A stretch of DNA of 7,034 nucleotides from Allosphingosinicella sp. Lineage in GTDB: Bacteria > Pseudomonadota > Alphaproteobacteria > Sphingomonadales > Sphingomonadaceae. Numbering within the stretch: position 1 is the first letter of the stretch; every line of letters starts with the position of its first letter. The translations under genes and the position numbers were made by a program. The notes beneath the pieces are model-generated. The model ran no database searches. It saw nothing but the letters and a program-made list of their open reading frames with translations, and had not been told where the DNA came from. Of this stretch, positions 1-6,635 are shown piece after piece. The DNA is taken from positions 1 through 7,034 of the forward strand of contig JASLBD010000336.1 in the NCBI GenBank assembly GCA_030146745.1. The letters run 5' to 3'.

Positions 1-194
1 AGCTTGCCGATCGTTAGCCGTTTGACGGGCTGGCTGGCATGCATTCGGAACTGGTAGACGAAGACGACCTCGCCGGTGCTGGTTCGGTAGGCACCGAACT
101 TTTTGACTTCAGTGTCCCACAGGAATACCCGCTTCTGACCCTTGCCGGTGCTGGGCAGGTTTTTGAGGGCGGTGAGGGTGATTCGATCTTTCAC
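1..194 (-). CDS. Tyrosine recombinase (phage/island integrase), N-terminal part, cut by window edge
   Basis: Partial gene: the start is inside the window and the rest lies to the left. The 64 visible codons match the N-terminal arm-DNA-binding domain (DUF4102 type) of tRNA-targeting integrases. Telling motifs are LWDTEVKKFGAYRTSTGE (about residues 25-42), FVYQFR (45-50) and RLTIGKL at the edge. This domain binds arm-type sites of the attachment DNA; the catalytic tyrosine-recombinase domain should follow outside the window. I chose the GTG at 194-192 because AAGGAG (208-203) sits 8 bases before it. An in-frame ATG at 218-216 is possible but has no such site. The gene reads away from the tRNA-Pro fragment at 367-414, into the inferred island. 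Family is confident; whether the full gene is intact cannot be seen. Confidence 0.85.
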   Translation of the reverse strand, partial: MKDRITLTALKNLPSTGKGQKRVFLWDTEVKKFGAYRTSTGEVVFVYQFRMHASQPVKRLTIGK

Positions 195-366
195 TTCGGT
201 TGCTCCTTGAACAATCATGGAGCAACCGGGGTGCGGCAAAGAGGTGGTGGGTTCACCCCACAGCAGCCAACTCGCTGCCGGTCCTAAGATTCTGAAACTA
301 CAGCACAATCCAGTATAATCTAGCTACAGGAAGAGGTGGCCATCTACGTGTGAAGCAGAGGACCAA
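195..366. other. Non-coding DNA between integrase and att site (element end)
   Basis: No gene is visible here. The stretch looks less GC-rich than the rest of the window. It contains a 9-bp direct repeat AAGAGGTGG at 239-247 and 331-339, which might be arm-type integrase sites. It also has an exact TATAAT at 314-319 on the plus strand, without a convincing -35 partner. By position this is the terminal DNA of the integrated element, where integrase arm sites and the integrase promoter would be expected. Confidence 0.45.
197..228 (-). promoter_or_regulatory. Perfect inverted repeat covering the integrase ribosome binding site
   Basis: The arms CGGTTGCTCC (197-206) and GGAGCAACCG (219-228) are perfectly complementary over 10 bp, with a 12-base loop. 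In the integrase mRNA the downstream arm contains most of the AAGGAG Shine-Dalgarno and ends 2 bases before the GTG start. The folded RNA would hide the ribosome binding site. The repeat could instead be a DNA operator for a repressor or excisionase. The symmetry is directly visible; the regulatory role is inferred. Confidence 0.55.
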
Positions 367-414
<48 letters not shown>

Positions 415-466
415 ACCGCATCTCGGGCCGGCAAGCCGAACGCTGGCGAAACGGACCTATCGGGAT

Positions 467-495
467 TTGAGAAACCGAATAGTCGCCCCTATCGT
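467..495 (+). promoter_or_regulatory. Candidate sigma-70-like promoter of the DUF305 gene
   Basis: TTGAGA (467-472, 5 of 6 to TTGACA) is followed after exactly 17 bases by TATCGT (490-495, 4 of 6 to TATAAT). The expected transcription start, about 7 bases downstream, falls within a few bases of the ATG at 505. The mRNA would be nearly leaderless, which fits the lack of a Shine-Dalgarno before that ATG. Prediction only. Confidence 0.4.
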
Positions 496-504
496 TCGCC
501 ACCC

Positions 505-894
505 ATGAAACGCCCGATTCTCATCCTGCTTGCCTTGTTCGCCATCGCCGTCGGGGCGACGATGCTCTATCTCGGCCAGCGCGACCGCGGCCACGCCGCC
601 GCACGGCCCGCGCCCGCGCCCGCGCCCGCATCCGGCCCGAGTGCCGAGATGATGGGCGCGATGCACCGGATGCACGACGCCGTGAATAAGGTTCCGATGA
701 CCGGCGACATCGACCGCGATTTCGTCGCCCTGATGGTTCCGCACCACCAATCGGCGGTCGAGATGGCCCGGGTCTATCTCGAGCACGGCAAGGATCCGGA
801 GCTTCGCCGCCTGTCGGAGAACGTCATCGCCTCGCAGGAGGCCGAAATCCGCCAGATGAGCGCTCGCGGCGCGGCCCCGGCCTCCGGCCATTAG
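505..894 (+). CDS. DUF305-family membrane-anchored periplasmic protein (possible metal-binding)
   Basis: 129 residues. Residues 4-23 form a hydrophobic signal anchor, followed by an Ala/Pro-rich linker (about 33-45) and a small helical DUF305 domain (about 48-118). The family signature is clear: D72-F-V-A-L-M-V-P-H-H-Q-S-A-V-E-M-A (72-88), then ELRRLSENVIASQEAEI (99-115). Several Met and His residues (M49, M50, M53, H54, M56, H57, M65, H80, H81, M87) could bind a soft metal. Some DUF305 proteins are linked to copper or silver handling, so periplasmic metal binding is plausible but not shown here. No ribosome binding site precedes the ATG; see the promoter at 467-495. The gene is the first one right of the tRNA-Pro fragment and is convergent with the histidine kinase gene, with stops overlapping at 891-894. 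Family confident, function uncertain. Confidence 0.88.
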   Translation: MKRPILILLALFAIAVGATMLYLGQRDRGHAAARPAPAPAPASGPSAEMMGAMHRMHDAVNKVPMTGDIDRDFVALMVPHHQSAVEMARVYLEHGKDPELRRLSENVIASQEAEIRQMSARGAAPASGH

Positions 895-2627
895 CCGGTC
901 GGCCGCGCCAGCACCTCGTCGAGCACGCCGGACAGGGTCTCCAGCCGATAGGGTTTGAACACGACCGGCCGTCCCGCTCCGCCGGCGCGGCTGATCTCGT
1001 CGCTATAGCCGGTGGTGAGGACGACCGGCACTCCGGGAAGCACCGGCGCCAGCGCATCGGCGAGTTCGATTCCGCTCATTCCCGGCATGACGACGTCGGT
1101 GAAGACCGCGTCGAAGCCGCCCGTCCGGGCGAGCTCCAGCGCCTCCGGGCCGGTACGGGCGCGCATCACCTCGTGGCCGAGCTCCGTCAGCAGCGTCTCG
1201 GCGAAGGCGCCGACCTCCTCATTGTCGTCGACGAGAAGGATCCGGCCGGTGCGATGCTTGCGGCCGGCCTCGGGCTCGGGCTTGGCGGCGGGCGCCTCGC
1301 CGCGCTCGCTGCAGGGGAGGATGAGGGTTACGGTCGTGCCTTCGCCGACCACGCTTTGCACCCGCACGTCGCCGCCGGTCTGGGCGGCGAAGCCGTAGAC
1401 CTGGCTGAGGCCGAGGCCGGTGCCCTTGCCGACCGACTTGGTGGTGAAGAAAGGCTCGAAGACCCGGCTCAGCACCTCCTCCTCGATGCCGGTGCCGTTG
1501 TCGCTCACGGCGACGAAGATGGCGGAGCGCCCGTCGGCCAGGGGAGGGGCCTCGCCGGTGTGCAGGGTGAGGGCGCCGCCCTCCGGCATGGCGTCGCGGG
1601 CGTTGACGGCGACGTTGAGGATTGCCGATTCGAGCTGCGCCGGATCGACCTCGATCGCACACAGGCCCCCGGCGAGGTCGGTACGTATCTCGACCCGCTC
1701 GCCCAGGGTGCGGTCGAGCAGGTCCGTCATCCCCTGGATATGGGCGTTGAGGTCGATCACCTCGGGCTGAAGCGGCTGGCGGCGGGCGAAGGCGAGGAGC
1801 TGCGCGGTCAAGGCGGCGGCGCGGCCCGCGGTCTGGACGATCGCATCGGCGAAGCGGATCCGCTTGGCCTCGGCGATTCCGGGGCGGCGCAATATGTCGG
1901 CCGAGCCCTGGATGACGGTCAGGAGATTGTTGAAATCATGGGCGATCCCTCCCGTCAGCTGGCCCAGCGCCTGCATTTTCTGCGCCTGGCGCAGCTGCTC
2001 CTCGGCATGGGCGCGCTCCTCGACCTGCACCTGAAGCTCGGCATAGGCGCTGCTCAGCGCCTCGGCGCGCGCCTCCAGCTCGCGCTTCGCCCGGCGCAGG
2101 GCGGTCTGGGAGATGCCGAGGATCAGCACCACCAGCACCGCCATGGCGATGAGCAGGCCGACGAAGCTGTAGCGGGTCAGCCGCCGCGAAACCGGCTCGC
2201 GCATCGCCCCCAGATAGACGCTGCCGATCCGCTCGCCCCCGCGCATGACCGGAACCAGCGCCGCGACGATGTCGGCGCCGCTCTCCGGGCTGCTTGCAGT
2301 CCTCGGGAGCGCGCCCGGGCGCCGCTCGTAGCCGGCGAACAGCGGCCCCTGACCGTCGTAGACTCCCGCGGCGTCGATCTCCGGATTCACTCGAAGCGCG
2401 TCGACCGCCTCCCGGGCCGCCGCCGCGTCGCCGAAGTCCAGGGCCGCGGTGACGCTGGCGGCGAGGATGTCGGCCTGGATCGTCGTCTCCCGGATCTTCT
2501 GGTCGCGATAGGCGCTCTCGTTCTGGAAGATGACGGCAAGCCCGATGGCGAGCAGCAGAAGCGCCATCATCCCCGCAGCGATCGGCACGTTCGGCCAGCG
2601 GTCGGCAAACCGGGCGACCGGACGCAT
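891..2627 (-). CDS. Hybrid sensor histidine kinase with CHASE8-like periplasmic domain and C-terminal receiver
   Basis: 578 residues, last gene of the three-gene operon. Order: TM helix (about 14-34); periplasmic CHASE8-like domain (about 35-150, with [20 protein letters not shown] near its start); second TM (about 152-172); coiled-coil linker (about 178-218); dimerisation/phosphoacceptor helix GGIAHDFNN with H230; ATPase domain with N box (N338, N342), G1 DNGTG (376-380), F box FEPFFTT (390-396) and G2 GKGTGLGL (400-407); receiver domain (about 461-575) with D467, D468, phosphoacceptor D511 in [11 protein letters not shown]538/T539 and K558. All key residues are present, so kinase and receiver look active. 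There is no HPt domain, and no separate response regulator lies nearby. The ATG at 2627 overlaps the yfiR-like stop in TGATG without a clear Shine-Dalgarno, suggesting translational coupling. A longer upstream reading in this frame exists but would overwrite the yfiR-like gene and the receptor's end, so I rejected it. Confidence 0.92.
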   Translation of the reverse strand: MRPVARFADRWPNVPIAAGMMALLLLAIGLAVIFQNESAYRDQKIRETTIQADILAASVTAALDFGDAAAAREAVDALRVNPEIDAAGVYDGQGPLFAGYERRPGALPRTASSPESGADIVAALVPVMRGGERIGSVYLGAMREPVSRRLTRYSFVGLLIAMAVLVVLILGISQTALRRAKRELEARAEALSSAYAELQVQVEERAHAEEQLRQAQKMQALGQLTGGIAHDFNNLLTVIQGSADILRRPGIAEAKRIRFADAIVQTAGRAAALTAQLLAFARRQPLQPEVIDLNAHIQGMTDLLDRTLGERVEIRTDLAGGLCAIEVDPAQLESAILNVAVNARDAMPEGGALTLHTGEAPPLADGRSAIFVAVSDNGTGIEEEVLSRVFEPFFTTKSVGKGTGLGLSQVYGFAAQTGGDVRVQSVVGEGTTVTLILPCSERGEAPAAKPEPEAGRKHRTGRILLVDDNEEVGAFAETLLTELGHEVMRARTGPEALELARTGGFDAVFTDVVMPGMSGIELADALAPVLPGVPVVLTTGYSDEISRAGGAGRPVVFKPYRLETLSGVLDEVLARPTG

Positions 2628-3172
2628 CAGTGCCGCCGCACGCTGAGCGCGATGCCGAGCAGGCGCGAGCTGATCCCGACTCCGCTTTTCGCCGCCTGCG
2701 CCTCGTCGATGTTGAAGCGAACCCGTCCCCGATGGATGACGAAATGGATCATCCCGCCCTGCGCGCCGGCGCGGGCGTCGGTGACGGTGAGCACCGGCTT
2801 GCCCTGCAGCCCCTGAAGCATTGCGGGCGCGCCGCCCTGGACGAAAGCGACGTGGCAGCCGCCGGCCTGGTCGGGCGCTCCGAGCCGCCGGACCTGGAGC
2901 GGATGGCCGTCGACCTGCTGGCCCCGCGCCGCCGTGTCGATCAGGCGCCCGAACGGATCGCCGCCGAGGATGCAGATATGCAGCGGAGCGCCCGGCCGCG
3001 GCCGGGCCGCGGCGGGCCAGGCGACATAAGCGGGGAATTTGGTGAGGAAGGCCGCCTTCACCGCCACGTCGCTCGGCTGACCGGCGGCCGGCGCCGGCAG
3101 AGCGAAAAGCGCCAGGGCCGCCGGGAGGAGGCGCAGGGGCCGAAGTGAGCGGTTGGGAAGCGGCGCGGCCAT
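2627..3172 (-). CDS. YfiR-family (DUF4154) periplasmic regulator
   Basis: 181 residues, the usual size for YfiR. A signal peptide covers about residues 1-30 (basic start, hydrophobic core, ending PAPAAG). The mature part shows the DUF4154 pattern: DVAVKAAFLTKFPAYVAWP (34-52), LHICILGGDPFG (64-75), HVAFVQ (107-112), a glycine-rich turn before MIHFVIHRGRVRFNID (141-156), and SSRLLGIA (168-175). Two cysteines, C67 and C106, are spaced like the disulfide pair described in Pseudomonas YfiR. In that species periplasmic YfiR represses the CHASE8-type diguanylate cyclase YfiN and is sequestered by YfiB. Here the next gene encodes a kinase with a CHASE8-like sensor and the previous one an outer-membrane receptor, so a linking role is inferred. 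The start ATG at 3172 overlaps the receptor stop (TGATG) and the stop overlaps the kinase start the same way. Family confident; partner inferred from context. Confidence 0.9.
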   Translation of the reverse strand: MAAPLPNRSLRPLRLLPAALALFALPAPAAGQPSDVAVKAAFLTKFPAYVAWPAAARPRPGAPLHICILGGDPFGRLIDTAARGQQVDGHPLQVRRLGAPDQAGGCHVAFVQGGAPAMLQGLQGKPVLTVTDARAGAQGGMIHFVIHRGRVRFNIDEAQAAKSGVGISSRLLGIALSVRRH

Positions 3173-5064
3173 CAGAAACGCAGCCGGGTCCCGACATGAA
3201 CGCTGCGCTCGATGCTTTGCGCGCGAGTCGAATCGTTGCTCTCGACATGGGATGCGTGGAGGAGATTGCTGCCGGCGACGTAGAGCTCGATCGGCTCCGA
3301 AACTCGCCATGCGAGGCGAGCGTCGGCCTCGACATAGCCGCCCATCCCGCTTCGTCCCAGATCGTCGACTCCCCGGAGGCCGAGATCGAGCTGGAGGCTG
3401 CGCGTCAGGTCGATCTGCGACCGGACGATGGCCTGATAATCCGGATCGGCGCCGAGCGAGGCCCGGTTGGCGAGGTCGACCGCGCCGTTCTCGAGCCGGA
3501 AGTCCTTGTTCAGAGCGGCGGCGCCCAGGCTCAACCGCCACCGGCTCGAGATCTGGTGGGTCAGCCACGCCTCGGCGCCGTAGGTGCGGCCCTCGAGGCT
3601 GTTCTGAAGTCGGATCGGGAGCGGGTCGCCGGTGAATTCGGTGGTCCGGATATCGTCGTAGAGATTGTAGAAGAGCGAAACCGAAAGGGTGGTGGAAGCT
3701 CCCGGCTGGCCGCGATAGCCGGCCTCGAAGGCGATCAGTTTCTCGCTCTCGAAATTGGTCGCCTCGGCGAGCAGGGGCAGGAAGACGAGCTGGCGGTCGA
3801 TCCGCGACGGCGTCCGCACCGCCCGCGATACCGAGCCCCACCAGGTCGCCCGGTCGCTCGGCCGCCAGGCGAGGCGCAAATTGGGCAGGAGCTGTACGCC
3901 GCTGAACGTGGAGCGTTCCAGCTTGAGGCCGGCGATCAGGTCCAGCTTCGGCGTGAGCGCCATCCGATCCTGGGCGAAGGCGTTCAGGATCCACAGCCGC
4001 CGGCTCTGAGGTTCTAGGTGGAAGCCATTGAGATTATTTATAAACTTGTCGCGAGTCGTGCGCACGCCGCCGCCCAGCACGATGTCGTGCGTGCCCATTC
4101 GGGCGTTGAGCTGGGCTTCGAGATCGAAGGTCTCGAGTGCGTCGGTGACGAGGGTGAACCGGCGCCGGTAATCGTCGTAATAGGCCTGGACCTGAAGCTT
4201 GTCCTCGCCGCTGAAGCTGCGGGTCCATCGCGCCAGCAGGTTGTGGCCGCGATCTCCGTCGCCGGGAAGGAGATCGACGTCGGTGTCGAAAATGTCGCCC
4301 TGTACGGTGAAATGGTCGCTCGCTCCGCCGAAGTCCGCGCGAAACCCCGCCTGCCAGCCGGTGATTCCGTCCTCGTTGTCGGGCGCCGGCCCGGCCGGCA
4401 TGTCCTCGCGATCGAGCCCGTTGGCATAGACACGCACGGCGCCGGAATTGCCGAGACCGGCGCCGTAGCGCAGCGCCAGGGTCCGATCCCTCGGCCCCGC
4501 CGTGCCCCGTACCAGCCCGCCCTGGGTTTCGCGCGCATCGCGCGTGGCGACGCTGACGATTCCGTTGACTGCATTCGGGCCGTAGAGCGTTCCGCCCGGC
4601 CCGCTGATGACCTCGATCTGCCCGATGTCCTCGAGCAAGGGCGAGTGAAGCTCCCAGAAAACGCCCGAATGGAGCGTCGTGTAGACGCTTCGCCCGTCGA
4701 TCAGCACGAGCAGCTTGTTGGAGCTCTCGGCGCCGTTGAAGCCGCGCGAGGTGATCGCGAACTGGCGCGCGTCGAGCTGCTGGACCTGGAGGTTCGGCGC
4801 CAGTCGAAGCGCCTCGGGAAGCGAGGTCGCCGCGGACCGGAGGATGTCGTTGCCGGTGATGACGAAAATCGAGGTCGGGGCGCGGCTGATCGGCTCCGCC
4901 TGCTTGGACGCGGATCGCACCTCGATCTGGGCGAGCTGCTCGATCGAGAGATCGCGCAGATCCTCCACCGTTTCGGGGTCGCCGGGCGCCTGGGCGAAGG
5001 CCGCCGGGGGAAAGCCGAGCAGAGCCGCGCCAGCCGCGAGGGCAGCGCATCGCTTCCGCATCAT
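3172..5064 (-). CDS. TonB-dependent outer-membrane receptor
   Basis: 630 residues, first gene of the operon with the YfiR-like protein and the kinase. Signal peptide about 1-24 (AFA, then Q25). A short N-terminal stretch with DLRDLSIEQLAQIEV (35-49) follows, including a possible TonB box around I47-S53. The plug domain (about 55-178) has APTSIFVITGNDI, ITSRGFNG (104-111), LLVLIDGRSVYT (118-129) and GPGGTLYGPNAVNG (155-168). The remainder is a beta-barrel ending in Phe (VHVGTRLRF), as expected for outer-membrane insertion. There is no STN signalling domain, so it is not a FecA-type transducer. The cargo cannot be read from sequence. I chose the tandem ATG at 5064/5061 because it begins a good signal peptide; GAAG lies 9 bases upstream of the first ATG. 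The reading frame stays open upstream into the peptidase gene, but that extension is spurious. Confidence 0.92.
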   Translation of the reverse strand: MMRKRCAALAAGAALLGFPPAAFAQAPGDPETVEDLRDLSIEQLAQIEVRSASKQAEPISRAPTSIFVITGNDILRSAATSLPEALRLAPNLQVQQLDARQFAITSRGFNGAESSNKLLVLIDGRSVYTTLHSGVFWELHSPLLEDIGQIEVISGPGGTLYGPNAVNGIVSVATRDARETQGGLVRGTAGPRDRTLALRYGAGLGNSGAVRVYANGLDREDMPAGPAPDNEDGITGWQAGFRADFGGASDHFTVQGDIFDTDVDLLPGDGDRGHNLLARWTRSFSGEDKLQVQAYYDDYRRRFTLVTDALETFDLEAQLNARMGTHDIVLGGGVRTTRDKFINNLNGFHLEPQSRRLWILNAFAQDRMALTPKLDLIAGLKLERSTFSGVQLLPNLRLAWRPSDRATWWGSVSRAVRTPSRIDRQLVFLPLLAEATNFESEKLIAFEAGYRGQPGASTTLSVSLFYNLYDDIRTTEFTGDPLPIRLQNSLEGRTYGAEAWLTHQISSRWRLSLGAAALNKDFRLENGAVDLANRASLGADPDYQAIVRSQIDLTRSLQLDLGLRGVDDLGRSGMGGYVEADARLAWRVSEPIELYVAGSNLLHASHVESNDSTRAQSIERSVHVGTRLRF

Positions 5065-5095
5065 GTGGTTGCACTTCAAGGAAAATCCCCCCGCC

Positions 5096-5126
5096 GCTAT
5101 GTCCTCCGCGGGGCGCTCCGCGTCAA
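5096..5126 (-). promoter_or_regulatory. Candidate promoter of the receptor-yfiR-kinase operon
   Basis: On the minus strand TTGACG (5126-5121, 5 of 6 to the -35 consensus) lies in the gap before the receptor gene. Possible -10 boxes are GACATA (5103-5098, 17-base spacer) or CATAGC (5101-5096, 19-base spacer), both weak. It would give a leader of about 30 bases and let the operon be transcribed separately from the upstream peptidase gene. Weak prediction. Confidence 0.3.
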
Positions 5127-5144
5127 GCACGGCGGTTGGTTTTC

Positions 5145-5170
5145 CGTCATTTCCGCACAGGGGAATGACG
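5145..5170. repeat. Stem-loop between peptidase and receptor genes
   Basis: CGTCATT (5145-5151) pairs with AATGACG (5164-5170). The stem extends through a G-T pair and two C-G pairs to a 6-base loop GCACAG. On the minus strand the stem is followed by GAAAACC rather than a run of T, so it is not a classical intrinsic terminator. Its CGTCATTTCC edge resembles the element at 6588-6614 upstream of the same peptidase gene, so it may belong to a dispersed intergenic repeat family. Confidence 0.5.
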
Positions 5171-5197
5171 TGAAAGAGGGGCCTGCGCAGACCGGCT

Positions 5198-6568
5198 TCA
5201 GGGCGCCGGGGTTTTGGGATGAATTTCCTCGGGCGCGTTGGCGACCAGGGAGAGCATCGCCGTCCACGCCGCGACATTCTGCCGGAGCTGCTCCGGGTCG
5301 ACCTTGTCGAGCGTGTCGTCGGGCGTGTGGTGATAGTCGAAATAGCGGGTGCCGTCCTGCTGCAGGTCGACCGCCGCGACTCCGGTCCTGACCCACGGGC
5401 CGAGATCGACGCCTCCGGTCGCGACGTTCGCGGAGCGCGAGATGCCGAGCGGTGCCAGTGCGGCGGCGATGCGGTCGGCAAGCGCGCCGTTGGAGTCCGC
5501 GAAGCCCGGGTCCATCCGCCACACCCGGTCGGCGCCGAAGTCGGATTCCGAGACGAAGACGATCTTCTCGTCCTTATGCGCCGCGAGATAGGCCTTGTTG
5601 CCGAAGCCGCCGACCTCCTCCGAGCCGAACCAGACCACCCGGATCGTCCGCCGCGGCCGGCCCGCCGCCATGATCCTTTTCGCCGCCGCGGCGGTGATGG
5701 CCACTCCGGCGGCATTGTCGAACGCGCCCGTGCCGAGGTCCCAGCTGTCGAGATGGCCCCCGACGAGGACGATGCCGGCGTCCGGATCGGTGCCGCGCAC
5801 CTCGGCGACGACATTGCCGGACTGGCGGATGCCGAGGTTGCGGGGGGTGAGCAGAAGCCGCATCGTCACCGGCTTGCCCCGCTTCAGCATCCGCTGGAGC
5901 TGCTCGGCGTCGGGAAGCGGCAAGGCGGCCGCCGGGATCGGCCTGGCGCCCTCGCCCCACATCTGCACGCCGGTATGGGCGTTGCGGTGATAATCGGTGC
6001 CGAGCGAGCGGATGACGATCGCCGCCGCGCCCTTGCGGCTCGCGACCGAGGGGCCGGTGCGCCTGACTCCGCCATAATAGCCATATTGCGACCCGTCCTG
6101 GGTCGCCGTCATTCCGTGGGTGACGAAGACGATCTTTCCTCGAACGTCGGAATCCTTGGCCGCCTCGAGCGCGGCGAGGCTGTCGAAGGCGACGACCTGG
6201 CCGGTCAGCCCGCCCGGCGGGGTCGCCCCGCTGTTGCCGAGCGCGGTGACGACCAGCTTCTGCGGAAAAGGCGAGACGATCTCCGCTTTCTCCTCGCCTC
6301 GAACCCAAACCGGCATGTCGTAGGTCTCGATATGGACCTTGGCGAAGCCCAGGGCCTTCAGCCGCCTTACCGCCCATTCCCGCGCCCGAGCCTCGGATTC
6401 GGTGCCCGCGGGGCGAGGCCCGACCTCGGTCGTCAGCCCCTCGACGATGTCGTAGGCGATGTCGTCCTTCAAAGCGGCATCGCGCAGGCGCTCGGCCTGG
6501 CCGAGGCTCTGGGCAAGGGCCGGAAATGAGAACAGGGCGGCGGCGGCCAGCAGGAAGGTCTTTTTCAT
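5198..6568 (-). CDS. Exported M28-family zinc metallopeptidase
   Basis: 456 residues. A signal peptide (1-19, cut after ALA) sends it to the periplasm or outside. An inserted PA-like domain spans roughly 115-235. The catalytic part carries the full M28 set: GGHLDSWD with H272, GAFDNAAG with D284 (bridging ligand), SEE with catalytic E317 and ligand E318, ESD with D343, and YHHTPDDT with H414. All metal ligands are present, so it should be an active two-zinc aminopeptidase or carboxypeptidase-Q-like enzyme that trims peptides. No Shine-Dalgarno is evident before the ATG at 6568, but the N-terminus is a textbook signal peptide. It lies 133 bases upstream of the TonB receptor on the same strand. 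Co-transcription is possible, though a candidate promoter sits in the gap. A link between peptide release and receptor cargo is conceivable but unproven. Confidence 0.93.
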   Translation of the reverse strand: MKKTFLLAAAALFSFPALAQSLGQAERLRDAALKDDIAYDIVEGLTTEVGPRPAGTESEARAREWAVRRLKALGFAKVHIETYDMPVWVRGEEKAEIVSPFPQKLVVTALGNSGATPPGGLTGQVVAFDSLAALEAAKDSDVRGKIVFVTHGMTATQDGSQYGYYGGVRRTGPSVASRKGAAAIVIRSLGTDYHRNAHTGVQMWGEGARPIPAAALPLPDAEQLQRMLKRGKPVTMRLLLTPRNLGIRQSGNVVAEVRGTDPDAGIVLVGGHLDSWDLGTGAFDNAAGVAITAAAAKRIMAAGRPRRTIRVVWFGSEEVGGFGNKAYLAAHKDEKIVFVSESDFGADRVWRMDPGFADSNGALADRIAAALAPLGISRSANVATGGVDLGPWVRTGVAAVDLQQDGTRYFDYHHTPDDTLDKVDPEQLRQNVAAWTAMLSLVANAPEEIHPKTPAP

Positions 6569-6587
6569 TGGAAGGCCGTAGCCTCCC

Positions 6588-6614
6588 CGTCATCCCGGCG
6601 AAAGCCGGAAATCC
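6588..6614. repeat. Short palindromic intergenic element with GAAA loop
   Basis: CGTCATCCCGGCGAAAGCCG and the following bases form a hairpin: CCGGC (6595-6599) and GCCGG (6604-6608) around a GAAA loop, flanked by CGTCATC and AAATCC. From memory, elements of the CGTCATTCCCGCGAA type are widespread between genes in sphingomonads and related bacteria. It lies about 20 bases upstream of the peptidase start, in its probable leader. Confidence 0.5.
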
Positions 6615-6635
6615 ATGAACGCCGCCGCATGGGCT

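Noticed and set aside
39..287. 82-codon plus-strand frame at the left edge
   Set aside because: It lies antisense to the recognisable integrase N-terminal domain and resembles no family.
314..319. Promoter based on the exact TATAAT
   Set aside because: No acceptable -35 sequence is found 15-19 bases upstream, and no gene start follows before the tRNA fragment.
1173..2816. Plus-strand open frame of 547 codons opposite the kinase and yfiR-like genes
   Set aside because: It is antisense to genes with clear domain motifs, is low-complexity in places and shows no family features; long antisense frames are common in GC-rich DNA.
2628..3335. N-terminal extension of the kinase to 814 residues
   Set aside because: It would run through the yfiR-like gene and the receptor's end in another frame, yielding Arg/Pro/Ala-rich sequence without domains, while the ATG at 2627 begins a proper membrane helix and CHASE8-like domain.
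5145..5170. Intrinsic terminator for the peptidase gene
   Set aside because: The stem is good, but no T-run follows on the minus strand.
4018..5391. Plus-strand 457-codon frame opposite the receptor
   Set aside because: Antisense shadow of the receptor gene with no recognisable motif.
5065..5814. N-terminal extension of the TonB receptor to 880 residues
   Set aside because: It overlaps the M28 peptidase gene out of frame and buries a clear signal peptide that starts at 5064.
5219..6529. Plus-strand 436-codon frame opposite the M28 peptidase
   Set aside because: Antisense shadow; the minus strand has complete catalytic motifs and a signal peptide.
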